Source: Didymodactylos carnosus
Taxonomy: Eukaryota > Rotifera > Eurotatoria > Philodinida > Philodinidae
Reading direction: 5' to 3'
Length of the DNA: 54,299 bases
Assembly (NCBI GenBank): GCA_905250885.1
Contig: CAJNOQ010000339.1
Span: 1 to 54,299, forward strand
The position numbers were made by a program, and so were the translations under genes. This document shows, in pieces, positions 12,501 to 39,689 of the stretch. Every line of letters starts with the position of its first letter. Position 1 is the first letter of the stretch. A model generated the notes under the pieces. The model made no database searches. It was not told the origin of the DNA and saw nothing but the letters and a program-made list of their open reading frames with translations.

Positions 12501-13832
12501 ATCTCTATCGTTATCTCATTTTAAACAGCTATCAATCATATCGAAACGTTTGAATACAATAAGTTTAAAAATAAATGATATTGTACAATCTTGTTTTGAT
12601 GGTGATAGTCAAACATTATGGTGTTTATCATTCAATCGTTTTATATGTGATATTGTGGTAACGGTGATTGAAAAAATTATTCGTAATGTTAGGTAAATTA
12701 AAATGTATCTGAAAAAAATTATCATCATTATATATTCGATATAATCCATTTAATGTTGTTTAGACTTGAAAAAAATGAATGGCAACGTCGATTAAATGAA
12801 TTATCATGGCGTGATGGCTTTAACGAAAGAATATTTGTACGATTTCAACATGTTATTGAATTTGTGTGTATACGTCTAAATAGTGATAATAATAAAAAGA
12901 CAAAAAAATCGGATGAAGTATGGGATCTCTTCATTTTGAATCCCCCCCCCCCTTTCTATATATACACATTTCATAAATTTAGGAAATTGCCATTTTACAA
13001 TATTTGGCCAGTACACTAATCACATCTCCGCCACCCTTACCACGAATGTTTTTTCAAAAATTACAAAAAACAGTTATTAAGGTATTAAAACGATAAAAGA
13101 ATCAAGATACTGTGGTTATTGATATTCTGTTCTTTTTAGCTAACTGTATCACCCAACGAAACAGAAGAAGATCGTCCTTTACACGAACCCTCAGCCTTAC
13201 TACCCATACAAATTCATGGTGAAATTGCACCAAAATATCAATATTTGCCATTAAGAACGGTCAAAGAAGTTTGTGTTGAAGTATCAACATCTCAAGATGA
13301 TAAAAATGAGAGAAATAAAAAGAAATTGAATACGCAGAATGGTCAAGAACAACGTAAAAATGTAGATTAATGTTGTTTATCTAAAGAAACATTGTAGACT
13401 ATTTTGTGTATATTTTTAGTTCAATGACGATGATTATTATCGTGGAGCTAAATCAGCATTGTTTACTGCTGATACATCAGTACTCACAAAATTGACAACG
13501 AATCAGAATGATAATAATAATAATAATGTAATATTAAATGAGGAATTAAAAGAAAATCGTTTTCATGCCGGATTTATTTTACATCTTGGAACGGTAACAA
13601 ATTATATGATTCATGTACGGGTATCATTTGAAGATAATAATGGTCAAAGATGGATTAATGTTGCTGAAAAAACACTCTATATCAAGTAAGTACGATATGT
13701 CATTATAGAGTATTCATATTAATTTCTTTTTTTGTTTTTGTTTTTAATAGATTAAATAATCGTCGTCCAACACGTTCTTCAGCTCGAAATATTCATTCAA
13801 ATCAACAACGTTCAACTCTCTCAACCACATAG
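9530..13832 (+). CDS. INTS7: Integrator complex subunit 7
   Basis: INTS7 is an alpha-helical repeat subunit of the nuclear Integrator complex, which processes snRNA 3' ends and attenuates RNA polymerase II. I reconstruct 21 exons, first 9530-9599 and last 13751-13832, totalling 1012 codons plus stop (human 962). Introns are about 50-75 bp. Diagnostic matches to human INTS7 are VMHSNDCIARALTLRALGAL, then LALDSNDEVEVLAA (human SLDSHDNVEVEAA), and an HMTHDA...GRQLL block. A MFFQKLQKTVIKLTVSP block matches human YFFQKLQSTSIKLALSP. The C-terminal beta-type region NDDYYRGA...GFILHLGTVTN and RWINVAEKTLYIK aligns with the human C-terminus. The start MEILMHYTDY was chosen as the first in-frame ATG before the conserved LWVDIDRGIRSKD segment. 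The 3' tail NQQRSTLSTT resembles the Gln-rich human tail. A C11-12 run lies in the intron after 12917. The frame is intact throughout. Confidence 0.93.
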
Positions 13833-13884
13833 TCAATTTTTGTTTTTTTTCTTCTTATTTGTGTTTGTACAAAAGTCAATGAAC

Positions 13885-13890
13885 AATAAA
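13885..13890 (+). promoter_or_regulatory. Probable INTS7 polyadenylation signal
   Basis: AATAAA lies 53 bp after the INTS7 stop, the expected place for a short 3' UTR. Confidence 0.5.
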
Positions 13891-13959
13891 TAGTATTAAA
13901 AAAATTGAATGATGGAATCGATATTCTACTGTTAATCATAATAACATGATCTTTGCATT

Positions 13960-13991
13960 GTTCGTCTAAAGGATATATTCTTTAGACGAAC
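13960..13991. repeat. 12-bp-arm inverted repeat
   Basis: GTTCGTCTAAAG at 13960-13971 and its perfect reverse complement CTTTAGACGAAC at 13980-13991 enclose 8 bp. It follows the INTS7 poly(A) signal by about 70 bp. It is probably a foldback remnant; a role in 3'-end formation is possible but unsupported. Confidence 0.7.
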
Positions 13992-16961
13992 TTTATAATA
14001 TTAGTAGCGATAGAATTAAATTTAATCACATTAACTATATTGATTAAAAAAATGTTAAAGGCAAATGTTTTATTTTTAAACACAAAAAATATGTAAGATC
14101 AATGTAATATCGGAAATGTCTGAAAGTACAAGCATGTTGCTAAAGAATATTTAGTACTGTTACGAGGAGTCCACGTAAAATATTGTCATTTTTCGCTTTG
14201 TGATCCATTTATTTCTCTAGATGGCGCCAATTATGTAACACTCCTATTAGTTTTCATTCTACAGGCTCATGAAATAAAATACAATATATAGAATTTGATC
14301 TTTATTTTTGGCACATTAAATCGACAGTTTATTTAGAGGATATGAGAACAATGTGAATTGGCTGAATAATCGCCATTAATCTACGTTATATTAGAACGTT
14401 GACACGACTATGGTTATGTGGAAAAAACGTGTCATGCTTCCTTCCTATGCACGATCAGTCACATATAAACCATCCTCTTCTTATCTACTAGCATCGAACT
14501 ATATTGAATTGATGAATACATTTGTTAAGAACATATGCTCAAAGATTGTCAAGCAGGATTTCAGACCGAAATTTTGCTTTAGTTATTCAGCTGAATCCAG
14601 ATTTCTAATGACAGATTGTACCTGTGGATGTAAAATATAGATACAATTTAAATTCTAAAAATACGGTCTATTCAACAACTTGCTAGAAAAATCAAATTGT
14701 AGCTTTCACAAATCTGCAAAAAAAAGGGAGTATATCAAAATACCCTACGATAAAATCTGATTAGAAATATGGAACTGAATAGAAGCATATTTCTACCCCT
14801 TATAATTTGCCGTGTAATCAGGAAATAAATGGGATCGTTTCGACAGTACACTTAAGCTTAGATTTTAATTTGATTCCGTATGCCGTTTTATAGCATGAAC
14901 TTGTGGACATATGGAGATGTTCTAAGCCGATGATCAATCAATTTAAGATCATTTCATAGAGTTAAAATCGCATAAATTTTGGTGATTAGCCGGAATTTGC
15001 AAGAATATCGACGATAATTCGCGATTTCAAATAAAAACATCGATTAATTACAATTGATGGACAGTTTCTTTATGAACAGCTATTTATCGTCAATATATTT
15101 GCAAATCGCCATTAATCGAAAAAAACAGGCGACTAATCGTTTTCTTAATCCCCCTTTTTGTTTTTTAAGACGCACTAGTATATAAGAAACAAAATTTTTT
15201 CTTAGTCATTCGACGAAGTGTGACCTTCGACTTGAGTCAACCCTGTGTTCAGACTGTCTGGTCCGTGTATACAGGCAAAACGTGAAACTAACATCTAAAT
15301 TTGAAGTTTAAATATATGATAGAATTCTTAATAAAAAAATCGCCAATTAATCGCGAGTAATTGACAAAACCGCTGATGTATTGATGATTAGGCGCACGAT
15401 TGATCGACTGATTACTTGCGCTTAATCGGCTATTTCTAGCTGATTTTGACGACATGGGATGTTTCATCGAGTTAAGGATATGCTCTTTTTTTTGAAAAAA
15501 TTTTCGATTTCGAGTTGAACGTAGACTAATGTGGAGGAAAGGCGGAGCTACAAAATAAGACCATTTCCAGCATCCCATGATCTTTTGGGAAAAAGTTATG
15601 AGTTTCTTAACTGTTGGCTCGAAAAGCTGAAAAACCTCGATCTTTTTGGTTTCGTGAATTTTTCTCTCCTTTCCGGCTTTAAAAAAATTTCGTTTTATAT
15701 ATAGTAAGGTAGATCATAGCACCCTCTTCATAACAGACGTCTTACAAAATTTTTCAATCCTTTTTTGCGGAGATAATCATTACCGCAAATGCCCTGAAAA
15801 AACTGCTTTGTCCGATGTTATTTGTAACAACAGTAGTTCTAAACTATGAATATTACGACCCAATCGAAACCTTATCTGATCCCGCTTAACACTTTATCAC
15901 AGATATCTGGGACCATATTGTCGAAGGCAAATTTTTGTTTTGTTGACTTTCGATTTTTTTCTTTGTCGATTTACAGAGTTCTCAAAATCAAAAACCGAGA
16001 TTTTACGTCGAATTTTGACCATTTTTTCCGTATCTTGAGAAGGAAAAATCAGAAGCCTAAAAAACAAGTTTCATTCTGAGACATGGTCCTGAATATCTGT
16101 CGTAAAGTTTTAAGTGCGATCGGATGAAGTTCTGATAGAATCGTAATGTGTGTGGATGAGAACCGAGATTTTCTAGAAAAGTCATAAGACATGTCAGAAA
16201 ATTTTGGACAAAAACACATCAATTTTCTTTTTTAATGTTCTGTCTCTGATATGAAGTTGAACTCAATCAGACGCATATCACCGGACCGAAAAATTTTAAA
16301 AGCTTGTTCGGTCAAAACCGATTGCAGATTCGTCTTCTCCATCGTTGATTATGTTCTTTTATTAATGAAGATTAATTAAGACAGTTTACAACTTTAAAAA
16401 CTCTCATATCTTGTGGAGCAAACAATTCTCTACAAAGTAGTATGCTTTAAGAATATTTGCTCAATCGTCTTCACCCTTTCAAAACCCTTTTTCAAATAGC
16501 CCCAAAATCGACTTTTTGGGCTTCTTGTAAAATAACTGTATTTTCATAACTAATCAGCTTTCAGAGTCGAGATATTTCTCATTTTGTAGAGAAATATTTA
16601 TTCTACTAGATCATCTATTTCGAATTTGAAATGGGTTCCTAGCTTTATTGCAACGATTCTTTGAAAATGAGTGAAAAAAGGGGACCGTTAGCCAGACAAG
16701 CCGTCAAGTCGAACACTTAAGAATTTTTGTAAAATACCCTCTAAAATTAAGTCAACTCTAAAAGATGAGATAAGTTGAGACTTAAGTGCACAGTTAAGTT
16801 TAAGGGTTATTTAAGGATATTGATGAAACGATTCCTGGGAGATTTAAGAATTACAGATCGAACACAAGAACTAGTAGCGTAGAACTACGATTTGCATATG
16901 AAACCAAAGTTTTTTAATCTATTTGTGAACTAACTTTAACGCTTTAGATTTGTCTTAAGTT

Positions 16962-29518
<12,557 letters not shown>

Positions 29519-31248
29519 TTTATTTTATTTCACCTCTTTTGACCATTCATTCGTATTTATAATTCAAATGGTATACACAGCCTCAATGATCAACTTTTTG
29601 TTCTATGTGGGACCAGTTTGTGTATAACTTTTTTAAATATTTCATTGTTTGTTTGTTTTTTCTAGTTGAACTCTTTTTCATAAAATGGTTATTTGAAAAA
29701 CATTCCAAGTGTATTTTATGTCTTCATTTATTTTCTTATAGCTGGATGTTTCCGATTTGTTATTTTTAAAAGTTTATAAGTTCTCCTCCCATCGTTATCA
29801 GCATCCAGATGTAAGAACTCTCAATGTCGTCGTTTTGAAACATCGTGTGACCAGTGATATTTTTGTCTTAAGATAATTTTTTTATGCTACTTTTTTTCTC
29901 TTGTGTGTGTGCGACGAAATATACATATAGTTTTCCCAATCTTTTTGCCTGCAAATGTCTGTGTGTGCACAATTGTATTTAGTATATTCTCTCTTTTAAA
30001 AAACAAATCGTTATGAATCAATATTCTGTCATTTCTATAGTAGTACTGCTTTTGTTGCAATTTAAGACTGTGTGTATGTGTATGTGATTCTTTGTCTCGT
30101 TTGCTTTTTGGTATTTTCAACGTTGTTTTTTCTTTAAAATACCCTTACACTCAATAGAAAAAAAAAGTTTAAACACAACGTATTTTTTTTTTTCTTTTTT
30201 TGGTATAGAAGGAGACTAAAATCTGTAATACTAAATAAATGAGAAGGTAGACATCTTTTAATCGAGTGTTGTCAAGTTCAATGATTTTGTGGAAATCCTA
30301 GAATGTAGCAGAATTGATGTAATCGTCTCTCACTCTCACGCTGCAGCGTTAGCCCCCCCTCTCCCAAAATAAAAATTTGTCCTTTCCTTCCAACGGAAAT
30401 TAAAATGTTTTTTCGTTATTTTTGGTCGCACAGCGAAAATTTTTTTTCTTAAAAATAATTTTTGCTGCGCAAAGGTTTAAAACTTGTTTACAAAAGTTGA
30501 CTTTCTATTTACGGTTTTGCCTCCCCCCACACTTATACAGTGAATTCTTCCTTACGAATGTACTTGTTGATCTGCTCAATTCAGCTGGAATTCCATCAGA
30601 ATCTTAGTAATAGTAAGTGTTGAATAGATCGAGTTCTATCAATTCTAGGAATGTCCATGGAATTGTGGAACTTGACACTGCTGAGAGATTTTCTTTTTGA
30701 AAAGTTTGTAATAGATAAAGTTTGTTTAGATCACAACACGCTCCACTGCACGTGTACATTCCATTATATTTAAAATCAACTTAAAGAATAAATTTTAACT
30801 CTAAAATATGACATCATCGGCTGGTAAATATATTTGTGGCAAATTTACTCTTCTGAAATATTCAATAGAATCTTAGATGAGCTTAAAATATATACATTGT
30901 TAATGAAGCCAAAAGTTTGTTCTCTCACATTAATATAACTGCACGTATAGTCGCATATTGCCAGATGTTATGACTGTTTGCTATCAAGTAAAACTACTTC
31001 TATTGGAAAGAACCAATTTCTGTAATCAAAAATACGTTGAAGCGTATTCGAAGTTTTTGCCTCAAGTTATTGTCAAGATACATTATTATCTGAGTTTTAT
31101 CATGCCTACTCTTACTACAGTCAGAAGTATTAATTTCTTTTAAAGTAGGAAGGGTTTTCCGATCGCTAAATAACATGACTAGAACAAAACTTGGTAATGT
31201 ATTCCCCGAAGTATGTGCTAAGACGAGAGTTAGGCAGAAAACTGATAG
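29519..31248. other. Intergenic, neurobeachin to GALE
   Basis: No recognised gene. It holds T-rich runs, GT-rich tracts near 29900-30090, and an imperfect hairpin near 30428-30470 (GCACAGCGAAAATT against AATTTTTGCTGCGC). AATAAA occurs at 30234-30239, far from the neurobeachin stop. Short frames at 30422-30607 and 30958-31143 show no homology I can identify. Confidence 0.5.
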
Positions 31249-33086
<1,838 letters not shown>

Positions 33087-33089
33087 GAG

Positions 33090-33103
33090 AATAAAACAAT
33101 AAA
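33090..33103 (+). promoter_or_regulatory. Two overlapping-range AATAAA signals for GALE
   Basis: AATAAA at 33090-33095 and again at 33098-33103 begin only 4 bp after the GALE stop, implying a very short 3' UTR. Confidence 0.5.
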
Positions 33104-33456
33104 TTGTTTTTTTAATCGTTGTGACAGAATCTCCGTCAATATATTTTATGAAACAATCTCGTGACGACTTTTTTGCCAGAGTTATTATATGTGGGCGATG
33201 CTCTCATCTGATAAATATTTCTATATCAATTTTTCGGTTTTTGAGAAAGTTTTCCATTTGGGTTATTGTTAAAGTTTATCTGATTTTTTTATTATGATAT
33301 TTATCGAAGTAATTTATTCTAATTGATGTTCTTCTAAGCTGGTTGGTGCCATGGAAAACAATTAATACAGACCGAAGCGTCAACAAATATTTTTGAACAC
33401 TAATTTTACTTATGTAATCACATTGTCGCTTCTAGATTGTCTATTTTCACTTTGAA

Positions 33457-34531
33457 ATGAGTAACATTTATATTCAAAAACTAGCTACAAATGGTAAGGT
33501 AATGTAAGCATACGTTTTATGTTTGATTTTTTAACGTTAAAAATTATTTATTGCTTATAGGTTATATGGACCACGACTGTAGGTGATAATGAAATAGAAT
33601 TATGATCTAGAGAATGTCCAGTTGTTTTTCTAAACGTTATTCAATTATGTTTGCATGGATACTACGATAGCACCGTATTTCATCGTGTTGTGGCCACATT
33701 CATTGTGTATAGTAATGATCTCACTGGTGCAGGAGACGGAGAAGAATCTGCTACAGGAAAACCGTCTCAGATACGTGTCAACATTTTAGTTTGAACACAT
33801 TTTAATGTTAATTGGTACTTTTTTTAAAAGGATGAATTTCACACACGCTTGTGGTAAGGTATAACTAAATGTTTTTTTCATTAAAATTTGACTGTAAGTA
33901 TTTTGTTCATTTTTTAAGGTACAATCACTGTGGACTTGTTGGCATGGTCAATAATTGTCCGAATATGAATGAACGTTAATTTTTTTTTCACAATGAGACC
34001 AACACAAGAACTTGAGAAAATAAATACATTGTTTGGAAAGTAGACATATGTTTTGGCATTATCTACATCTAACATTACTGTGGATGTCAAGGTAGTTGAA
34101 AAGACATTATTTAATATGTTGAAACTTGAAGAAGGAGAGATTGAAAATAAAATACCGATCTATCAAAAAAAATTCTTCGTAAGAATTTAAATAACTATTC
34201 TGTCAACATGTCTTCGAATAGTATACAGTTCATTCTTTTTGTAGGCATTGGATTTATTCAAAAATTTTCGTAACAAACTTCATGCAGCAAAAGACGTAGA
34301 TGATCGAATAATAAAAAATGTACCATCTAATCGACCACGAATTGAAACAGAAGGAGAATGGTGGCCGACCATGCTAAAGATGACTTTTTAAAACATCGTT
34401 TTATATCCGATGAACTGATTGATGTAACAAAGAATATTTATGATACAGATCAATTAGTTATCTATGATTCACGAAACCCGATCACGAAACACCGACGTGA
34501 GGAAAGTAATTTAGCAATGAAATCAAAATGA
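33457..34531 (+). pseudogene. CWC27: Decayed copy of CWC27 (spliceosome-associated cyclophilin-like protein)
   Basis: The sequence starts at the ATG at 33457 as MSNIYIQKLATNGK, close to human CWC27 MSNIYIQEPPTNGK. It continues after a 57-70-bp intron as VIWTTTVGDNEIEL. A TGA (33603-33605) stands where the family has Trp, and matching resumes with IQLCLHGYYDSTVFHRVV. Further breaks: a donor that reads CAGATACG where CAG|GTACG would be expected, a TAA at 33977-33979 in the FFFT region, a TAG at 34041-34043 after TLFGK, and a frameshift near 34362 at EGEWW. The charged central part of the family, about 180 or more residues, is missing between ENKIPIYQK and ALDLFKNFRNKL. The C-terminal block YDSRNPITKHRREES is still recognisable (human YDPRNPVNKRRREES). 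It presumably decayed after duplication or loss of one gene copy; an intact copy elsewhere is expected. Confidence 0.9.
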
Positions 34532-36787
34532 AAAGCTCATTCGTGATTTGACTATTAATTATGTAAATTTGTAGCTAAATAGTCGTTGTTTTTTTTGTTA
34601 TTGTTCTAATTTTAAGAATAGAAAAGGATCACTTCCATCGGGAAAGAAACGGGTTAGTTGAAGTTTTACTGCTGTTTCTAATTGTTCTAAGCATGCAACA
34701 GTAACAGTTAACTGTAATTGTTGACGAAAAAAATACATGCAAAAATTTTTGTTCAAACATAAAAAAAAAGCGAAAGATAACGTCGATCAAAGTGTTTAAC
34801 AGTGTTAGAGTAATCAAATAATCAAAAAAAAGTACTTTTCGGGCCATATTTGTCTCTCTTTTTTTCACTTCTGAGTGTTCTGTTTACGTTCTTCACACAT
34901 GGGATGTCGAGTTAAGAATTTTTAGAGATTTTAAGACACAAAGAAATAGAAATTTTTTTTTTCGGTAACGGTTGTTCCTAGATTGTTCCAAAGAGGATAT
35001 AAAATCAAATTAATATCAAATTAAAATCGCATTAAAATTGCATCGCTAGAGGAAGAAATGCTAGTCACTTCAAGAATATTATCAAAAGAAAACCTCACTA
35101 CTGGTATTAATACAAAATCTTTTATTTATCTACGATCAGAAACCATCTGTTCGATCTATAAGGCGAGGTTAACTATCATTTAATCAAATAATAGTTTACC
35201 TTTGGTTTCTTAGATAGACTAGCATTTGTATCATGGAATTAAAATTTCCTGGATATGTTTTAGCTTCAAATAGACCAATTTGTTTTGTTCTTTAGCCTAG
35301 TTAGTGTAGTTAAAAGATGAATGACAGGAAATTAAGAGGCTATTAATTAAATCGTATATGGTTGGGAGCGTACAGATTTATCACAAAGAAAAATTCTATC
35401 GGGCATGAAATCATCAGTTCCATTGTAAATGTCTTCTCGCACACGTTGAGAAGTTTCATACTGGATCATGTAATTGGTGTGGGAATGTGGCTAGAACTCA
35501 GCATATCACAAGCAAATTTAACATGACTAAAGAATTCATTCTTCTTTTTTGCTGAATACTATTTCAATTAGTCATAATCCAACATAGCCGTTGAAGTAAT
35601 AAAAAGCTCCAAAAAAATATAAAACAACTGTAAATCAGCTGCTATAGCTGTTTTTCGACGCTATTCATATGGAAAGAATAGCGTGAAAGAGCCAGAGCAG
35701 TCGCGACCAGTTCAACTTTGAGTAGAGGTTGCTGGAAAGGAAAAACAATTTGAACTAGAACACCAGAAAAAAAAGATTTTGTTATTGGGAGACAACGAAA
35801 ATTTTCAGTTGTTGGATGGGGATCGCCCAGAGATTGCGACAGTCCGCGAAAAAGCTTTTTCGTTCTCTCATCTGACGTTTAACTATATTACCCAATTAAA
35901 TATCGCGACGCTGCCGCCGCTTCTATCATAGCATCTGATTGGCTTTCAATGACGAAGAGAAAAAAACAGGAGCCAATGGATGAATGATAGATGCAAAGAC
36001 ACGACTTGACATAGTGGAATCATGATCTATCAAAGTTTTCTCATATTTCGTTCTCCCACAGATAGGTCTGATGCACTTTAATTGCTCAAGAAATGGGAAA
36101 GTCCAACTGCCTTCATTTCTTCCATAGTGGAAACTCGAATCAATGTTTCTAACGTGAATCAGCACTTTGTTTTTCAAAGCTGAGTGTACTACAATGATTC
36201 ATTTTGAAACCATATATTTTCCACATAAACTGGCATAAAAACAAAGTGTACACTATACACTCTGTTTTATCTCACATCGTGTAAAATGGTGTTTACATTT
36301 AATTTCATTTGGGTACTGCATATTCTGTTTCAAACGGTACACTCTCTTATCAGAAACACTGGCTCAGAGATATGTTCAAGTTTTCTTAAACGAACCTAAT
36401 AGGTCTTACGAAATTTCACGCAAAAATTGAAATTCTTTTTTTCTGAGTGGGAAGAACTAGTATGTATTCAAACCTTTAAAAGTTTCCTGAAGTAAAATTT
36501 GCTAACATTGCAGCGTACAAAAAGCGGTACAACGTCAAGTTATATGTCGTTTCTTCTTTTTCTCGGATTGAGTCGACACTCATAGTTTGGTCGAATACCC
36601 GACGAGACGGATAAAACAGATTCGTCACTATAGAGGCTGTACCATTACCACAGTTAAGTTAGAAGATTATTTTGATGGTTTTTGTTTTAATTTAGATTTT
36701 TATAATAATCTCTATGATAATAGCACCGCCTCTTATTTGATTATTAGTTTTCTCCTGCTATCAGTCGAGTTTACTTCAATAAGAATT
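34532..36787. other. Intergenic, CWC27 pseudogene to Pelota
   Basis: No recognisable gene. It contains a small hairpin near 35659-35684 (CGCTATTC/GAATAGCG) and an imperfect one near 35170-35204 (GGTTAACTAT against ATAGTTTACC). A less AT-rich patch lies around 35820-36100. An 83-codon minus-strand frame (35926-36177) has no homology I can name. The Pelota reading frame is open back to 36587, but family alignment places the start at 36788. Confidence 0.45.
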
Positions 36788-38300
36788 ATGCGTCTGCTAA
36801 AGAAAAATATTGATCGAGGTTCAGGTATTATACAATTATTACCGGAAGACAATGAAGATATGTGGCATGCTTATAATTTGATCCAAATTGGCGATGGTTT
36901 ACGATCGTCAACGGTAAGAAAAATTGTTAATACCTCTGACACTGGTACGTCACAAACAATGAAAAAACGCACAACATTAACAATTGAAGTTGAAGCGATC
37001 GATTATGATTCATCAGCGTGTGCTTTACGTATTAAAGGTCGAACAACTGAAGAAAATGATTTTGTTAAAAAAGGTATTGAGATTAATTATTTTCTACACG
37101 TTAATGCTCACATGATTTTGTTGTTTGAACTAGGTTCCTATCATACTATCGATCTAGAATTACATAGTCCATTTTCATTAAGAAAAACTGAATGGGATAC
37201 GATCTCATTAGATCGTGTTGACATGGCCACAGATCCCGTACAATCGGCTGATGTTGCCGCTATTGTTATGCACGAAGGCTTTGCAAATGTTTGTTTAATC
37301 ACTCAACATATGACAATAATTCGACAAAAAATTGAACATACTATACCGAGAAAACGAAAAGGTCTATGTCAACAACATGATCGTGGCATGGAAAGATTTT
37401 TTGATTCAATTATTCAGGCTATTTTGAAACATATAGATTTTACCATCGTTAAAGCAGTCATATTGGCAAGTCCTGGCTTCATTAAAGATCAGTTTTTTGC
37501 CTATATGTTAGCAAAATCAATAAAAGAGGATGAAAAACATTTACTTGATAATAAAAATAAATTTTTATTACTACACTCGAGTAACGGTTTTAAACATGCT
37601 CTCATGGAAATATTGCAAGATCCACAAGTTATTAATAAATTATCTGATACAAAAGCAGCCACGGAAATGAAATTACTCGAGCAATTTATGCAGTTATTAA
37701 ATAATGAACCAGATCGTGCTTATTATGGTCTGGAATCAATTGAAAGAGCAAATCAAGCACAAGCTATTGAATGTGAGTAATTGAGAGCTTTTTTATCCTG
37801 ATAGTACTTGTATAGTAGTAGGATTGATTTTGAGTATTGCTTAGGGGCTCTACTTTTGTTCGCTTCTGCAAGATACTCATTAGTTGCTGCAATTTGAAAG
37901 ACATTTCGTATTTCCGTGTTGTTTAGGTTTACTGATAACAGACGAATTATTTCGTAACATCGACTTTATTAAACGAAGACGATATGTGGAATTAGTTGAT
38001 AGTGTCAAAGAAAGTAGTGGTGATGTTCGATTATTTTCATCGTTGCATGCTTCAGGAGAACGGCTTGGACAATTGACTGGTATCGCTGCTATTCTGAGAT
38101 TCCCGATGCCAGATTTGGATAACGACGAACAGTTACATCATCACGATCATGCAGATAATATCACCATCAACGATGATTATATTCCAGAAAATCCGAATAG
38201 AACAGTGAATCATAATAATTATTACAGCGGACAGGGAGATAAAACCTCAAATTCTGAACAATCAAACAAACAGGCTACTAACGCGGCGTCGGCTTGGTGA
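36788..38300 (+). CDS. PELO: Pelota (Dom34), mRNA surveillance ribosome-rescue factor
   Basis: Pelota is an eRF1-like factor that, with HBS1, splits stalled ribosomes in no-go and non-stop decay. Three exons, 36788-37073, 37134-37772 and 37927-38300, give 432 codons plus stop (human 385). The start [11 protein letters not shown] aligns with human MKLVRKNIEKD, which is why this internal ATG was preferred over the open frame upstream. Family blocks: [125 protein letters not shown]. There is no GGQ, as normal for Pelota. Intron 1 is exactly 60 nt with no in-frame stop, so unspliced RNA stays translatable. The C-terminal tail is about 45 residues longer than in human and is rich in His, Asn and Asp. 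Confidence 0.95.
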
Positions 38301-39689
38301 TTTTTTTTGTTATTGTTGTATTCCATTTTGCGTGTCTATACGTCTAAATCCGTAGGTTTGTTTCGTTCGAAACTAACTGAAAACCTTCAAAGAAAACAGA
38401 ACGGCTAGTGAAGTTTATCGGGATGTTAACGGTACAAAGGAAGTATGACGAGATGTCTGAAAGGTTTCTGGTTGCATTTCTGATATCTATTCAAGCTGAT
38501 TCGTTTAAACTGGAACTTTTTGAACAGTTTTCCCGCAAACATTTGTGAGTTTGTTGATAACTCTGACTTTTCCTCTTTACGGTTAAGTTACTTATTTTTC
38601 ATGAAATCCTATATAGTAAAAGCTTTTTTACAAGTGTACGTGTGTCCTTTGTATGTAGGAAAATTTTTTCATTCATTTGGTTCTTTTGAAATTACGAATA
38701 CATGAAAAAAGGGTAATGAATTTTGGTTATTCTCATTTTATCTTCGTTTGCTAATGTTTTATTTTTTATGCAGAAAATTTTCGCTCTTGTTGTTGTTATG
38801 TTATAAATTTACACGTGACCATGTTTAAAGTATATTAACGATACTTTAAAGTATCTCAATTATTTTGAAGAAGAACAGCACAGAATTCTTGCTATAGAGT
38901 TTTATTGAAATCTGCGGTGGATTGTATGCACAAGGAATAATTAAGTTGTTTATGAAAATATGGTCACGTGGAATATGGGGGTATCATAATGGATTCGAAG
39001 TATGATGACCGAAATATTGCTTGTTTAAAGCTGATCCAGTACGACATCTATCAGTGAGCATGAAATGAGATCACAGAGACAAGATCATTTTACTCTTATA
39101 TCCGATGCTTTTGTTTGATGATAATCTATTATTAGATTCTTTATTGATTCTCAGAAGAACGAAATAGACTACGACTATTAAAACTCTTTCAGACCAATTT
39201 TATTGGCTGCAATGGCCACGTAAGAACTAATCGTAGATCAACCCATTTTTGAAGTATGCATCTGCTACTATACACGAGGATCTCTGTAATCGAACTATCT
39301 ATAGACAGATGACTACAGTCAATGATCAGTCGTCATCACGTCAAAAATCGTTCCACAATGTCAGTGCAAAAAATACTGGAACGTCTTCAGAATTTTGACA
39401 TTGAAAGTTAATGTGAAAGAGCTCTAAAAACCGCTCAACATCCTGATCATCAACTAAAATTATTCCATTGTTGCTCGAATTACACTACTAATGTCAAAAA
39501 AAAATCGAGTTTATAAATCCATATTATCTGTGCTCGAATCCATTTTGTAAATAAGAACTGATTAAAAGATTTTTATTATAAAATAAGAAGTCTTCTCTAT
39601 CGTAGTTTGAACTTTTAGAAAGATATATGTTGTAGCGAAAACTGGAATGCGATGAAATTCTAGATTTCGCTAGCGAAAACTGACGGGGG
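38301..39689. other. Intergenic, Pelota to foldback cluster
   Basis: No recognised gene. The end of the stretch (39655-39683) carries AGATTTCGCTAGCGAAAACT, whose relatives recur inverted at about 40704-40725 beyond the palindromes. It may belong to the same repeat complex. Confidence 0.5.

Larger units (their letters stand above)
13833..16961. other. Gene-free 3.1-kb stretch between INTS7 and neurobeachin
   Basis: No recognisable exon on either strand. Notable content: an inverted repeat at 13960-13991; several copies of a CGCCATTAATCG-like motif between about 14366 and 15432; and a run of TTAAGT/AAGTT words near 16715-16815. The segment 15400-16700 is less AT-rich than its surroundings and may be decayed repeat DNA, but no termini were found. 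GCTTTAG ends at 16947, 14 bp before the next ATG. Confidence 0.5.

Noticed and set aside
33603..33605. TGA in the CWC27 copy as a selenocysteine or recoded codon
   Set aside because: The family has Trp here, and further stops, a frameshift, a lost donor and a missing middle show ordinary decay.
35926..36177. 83-codon minus-strand frame upstream of Pelota
   Set aside because: No homology recognised and no neighbouring exons; probably chance in a less AT-rich patch.
36587..36787. N-terminal extension of Pelota by 67 codons
   Set aside because: The upstream frame is open but unlike any Pelota, whereas the internal ATG gives [11 protein letters not shown] aligned exactly with the family start.
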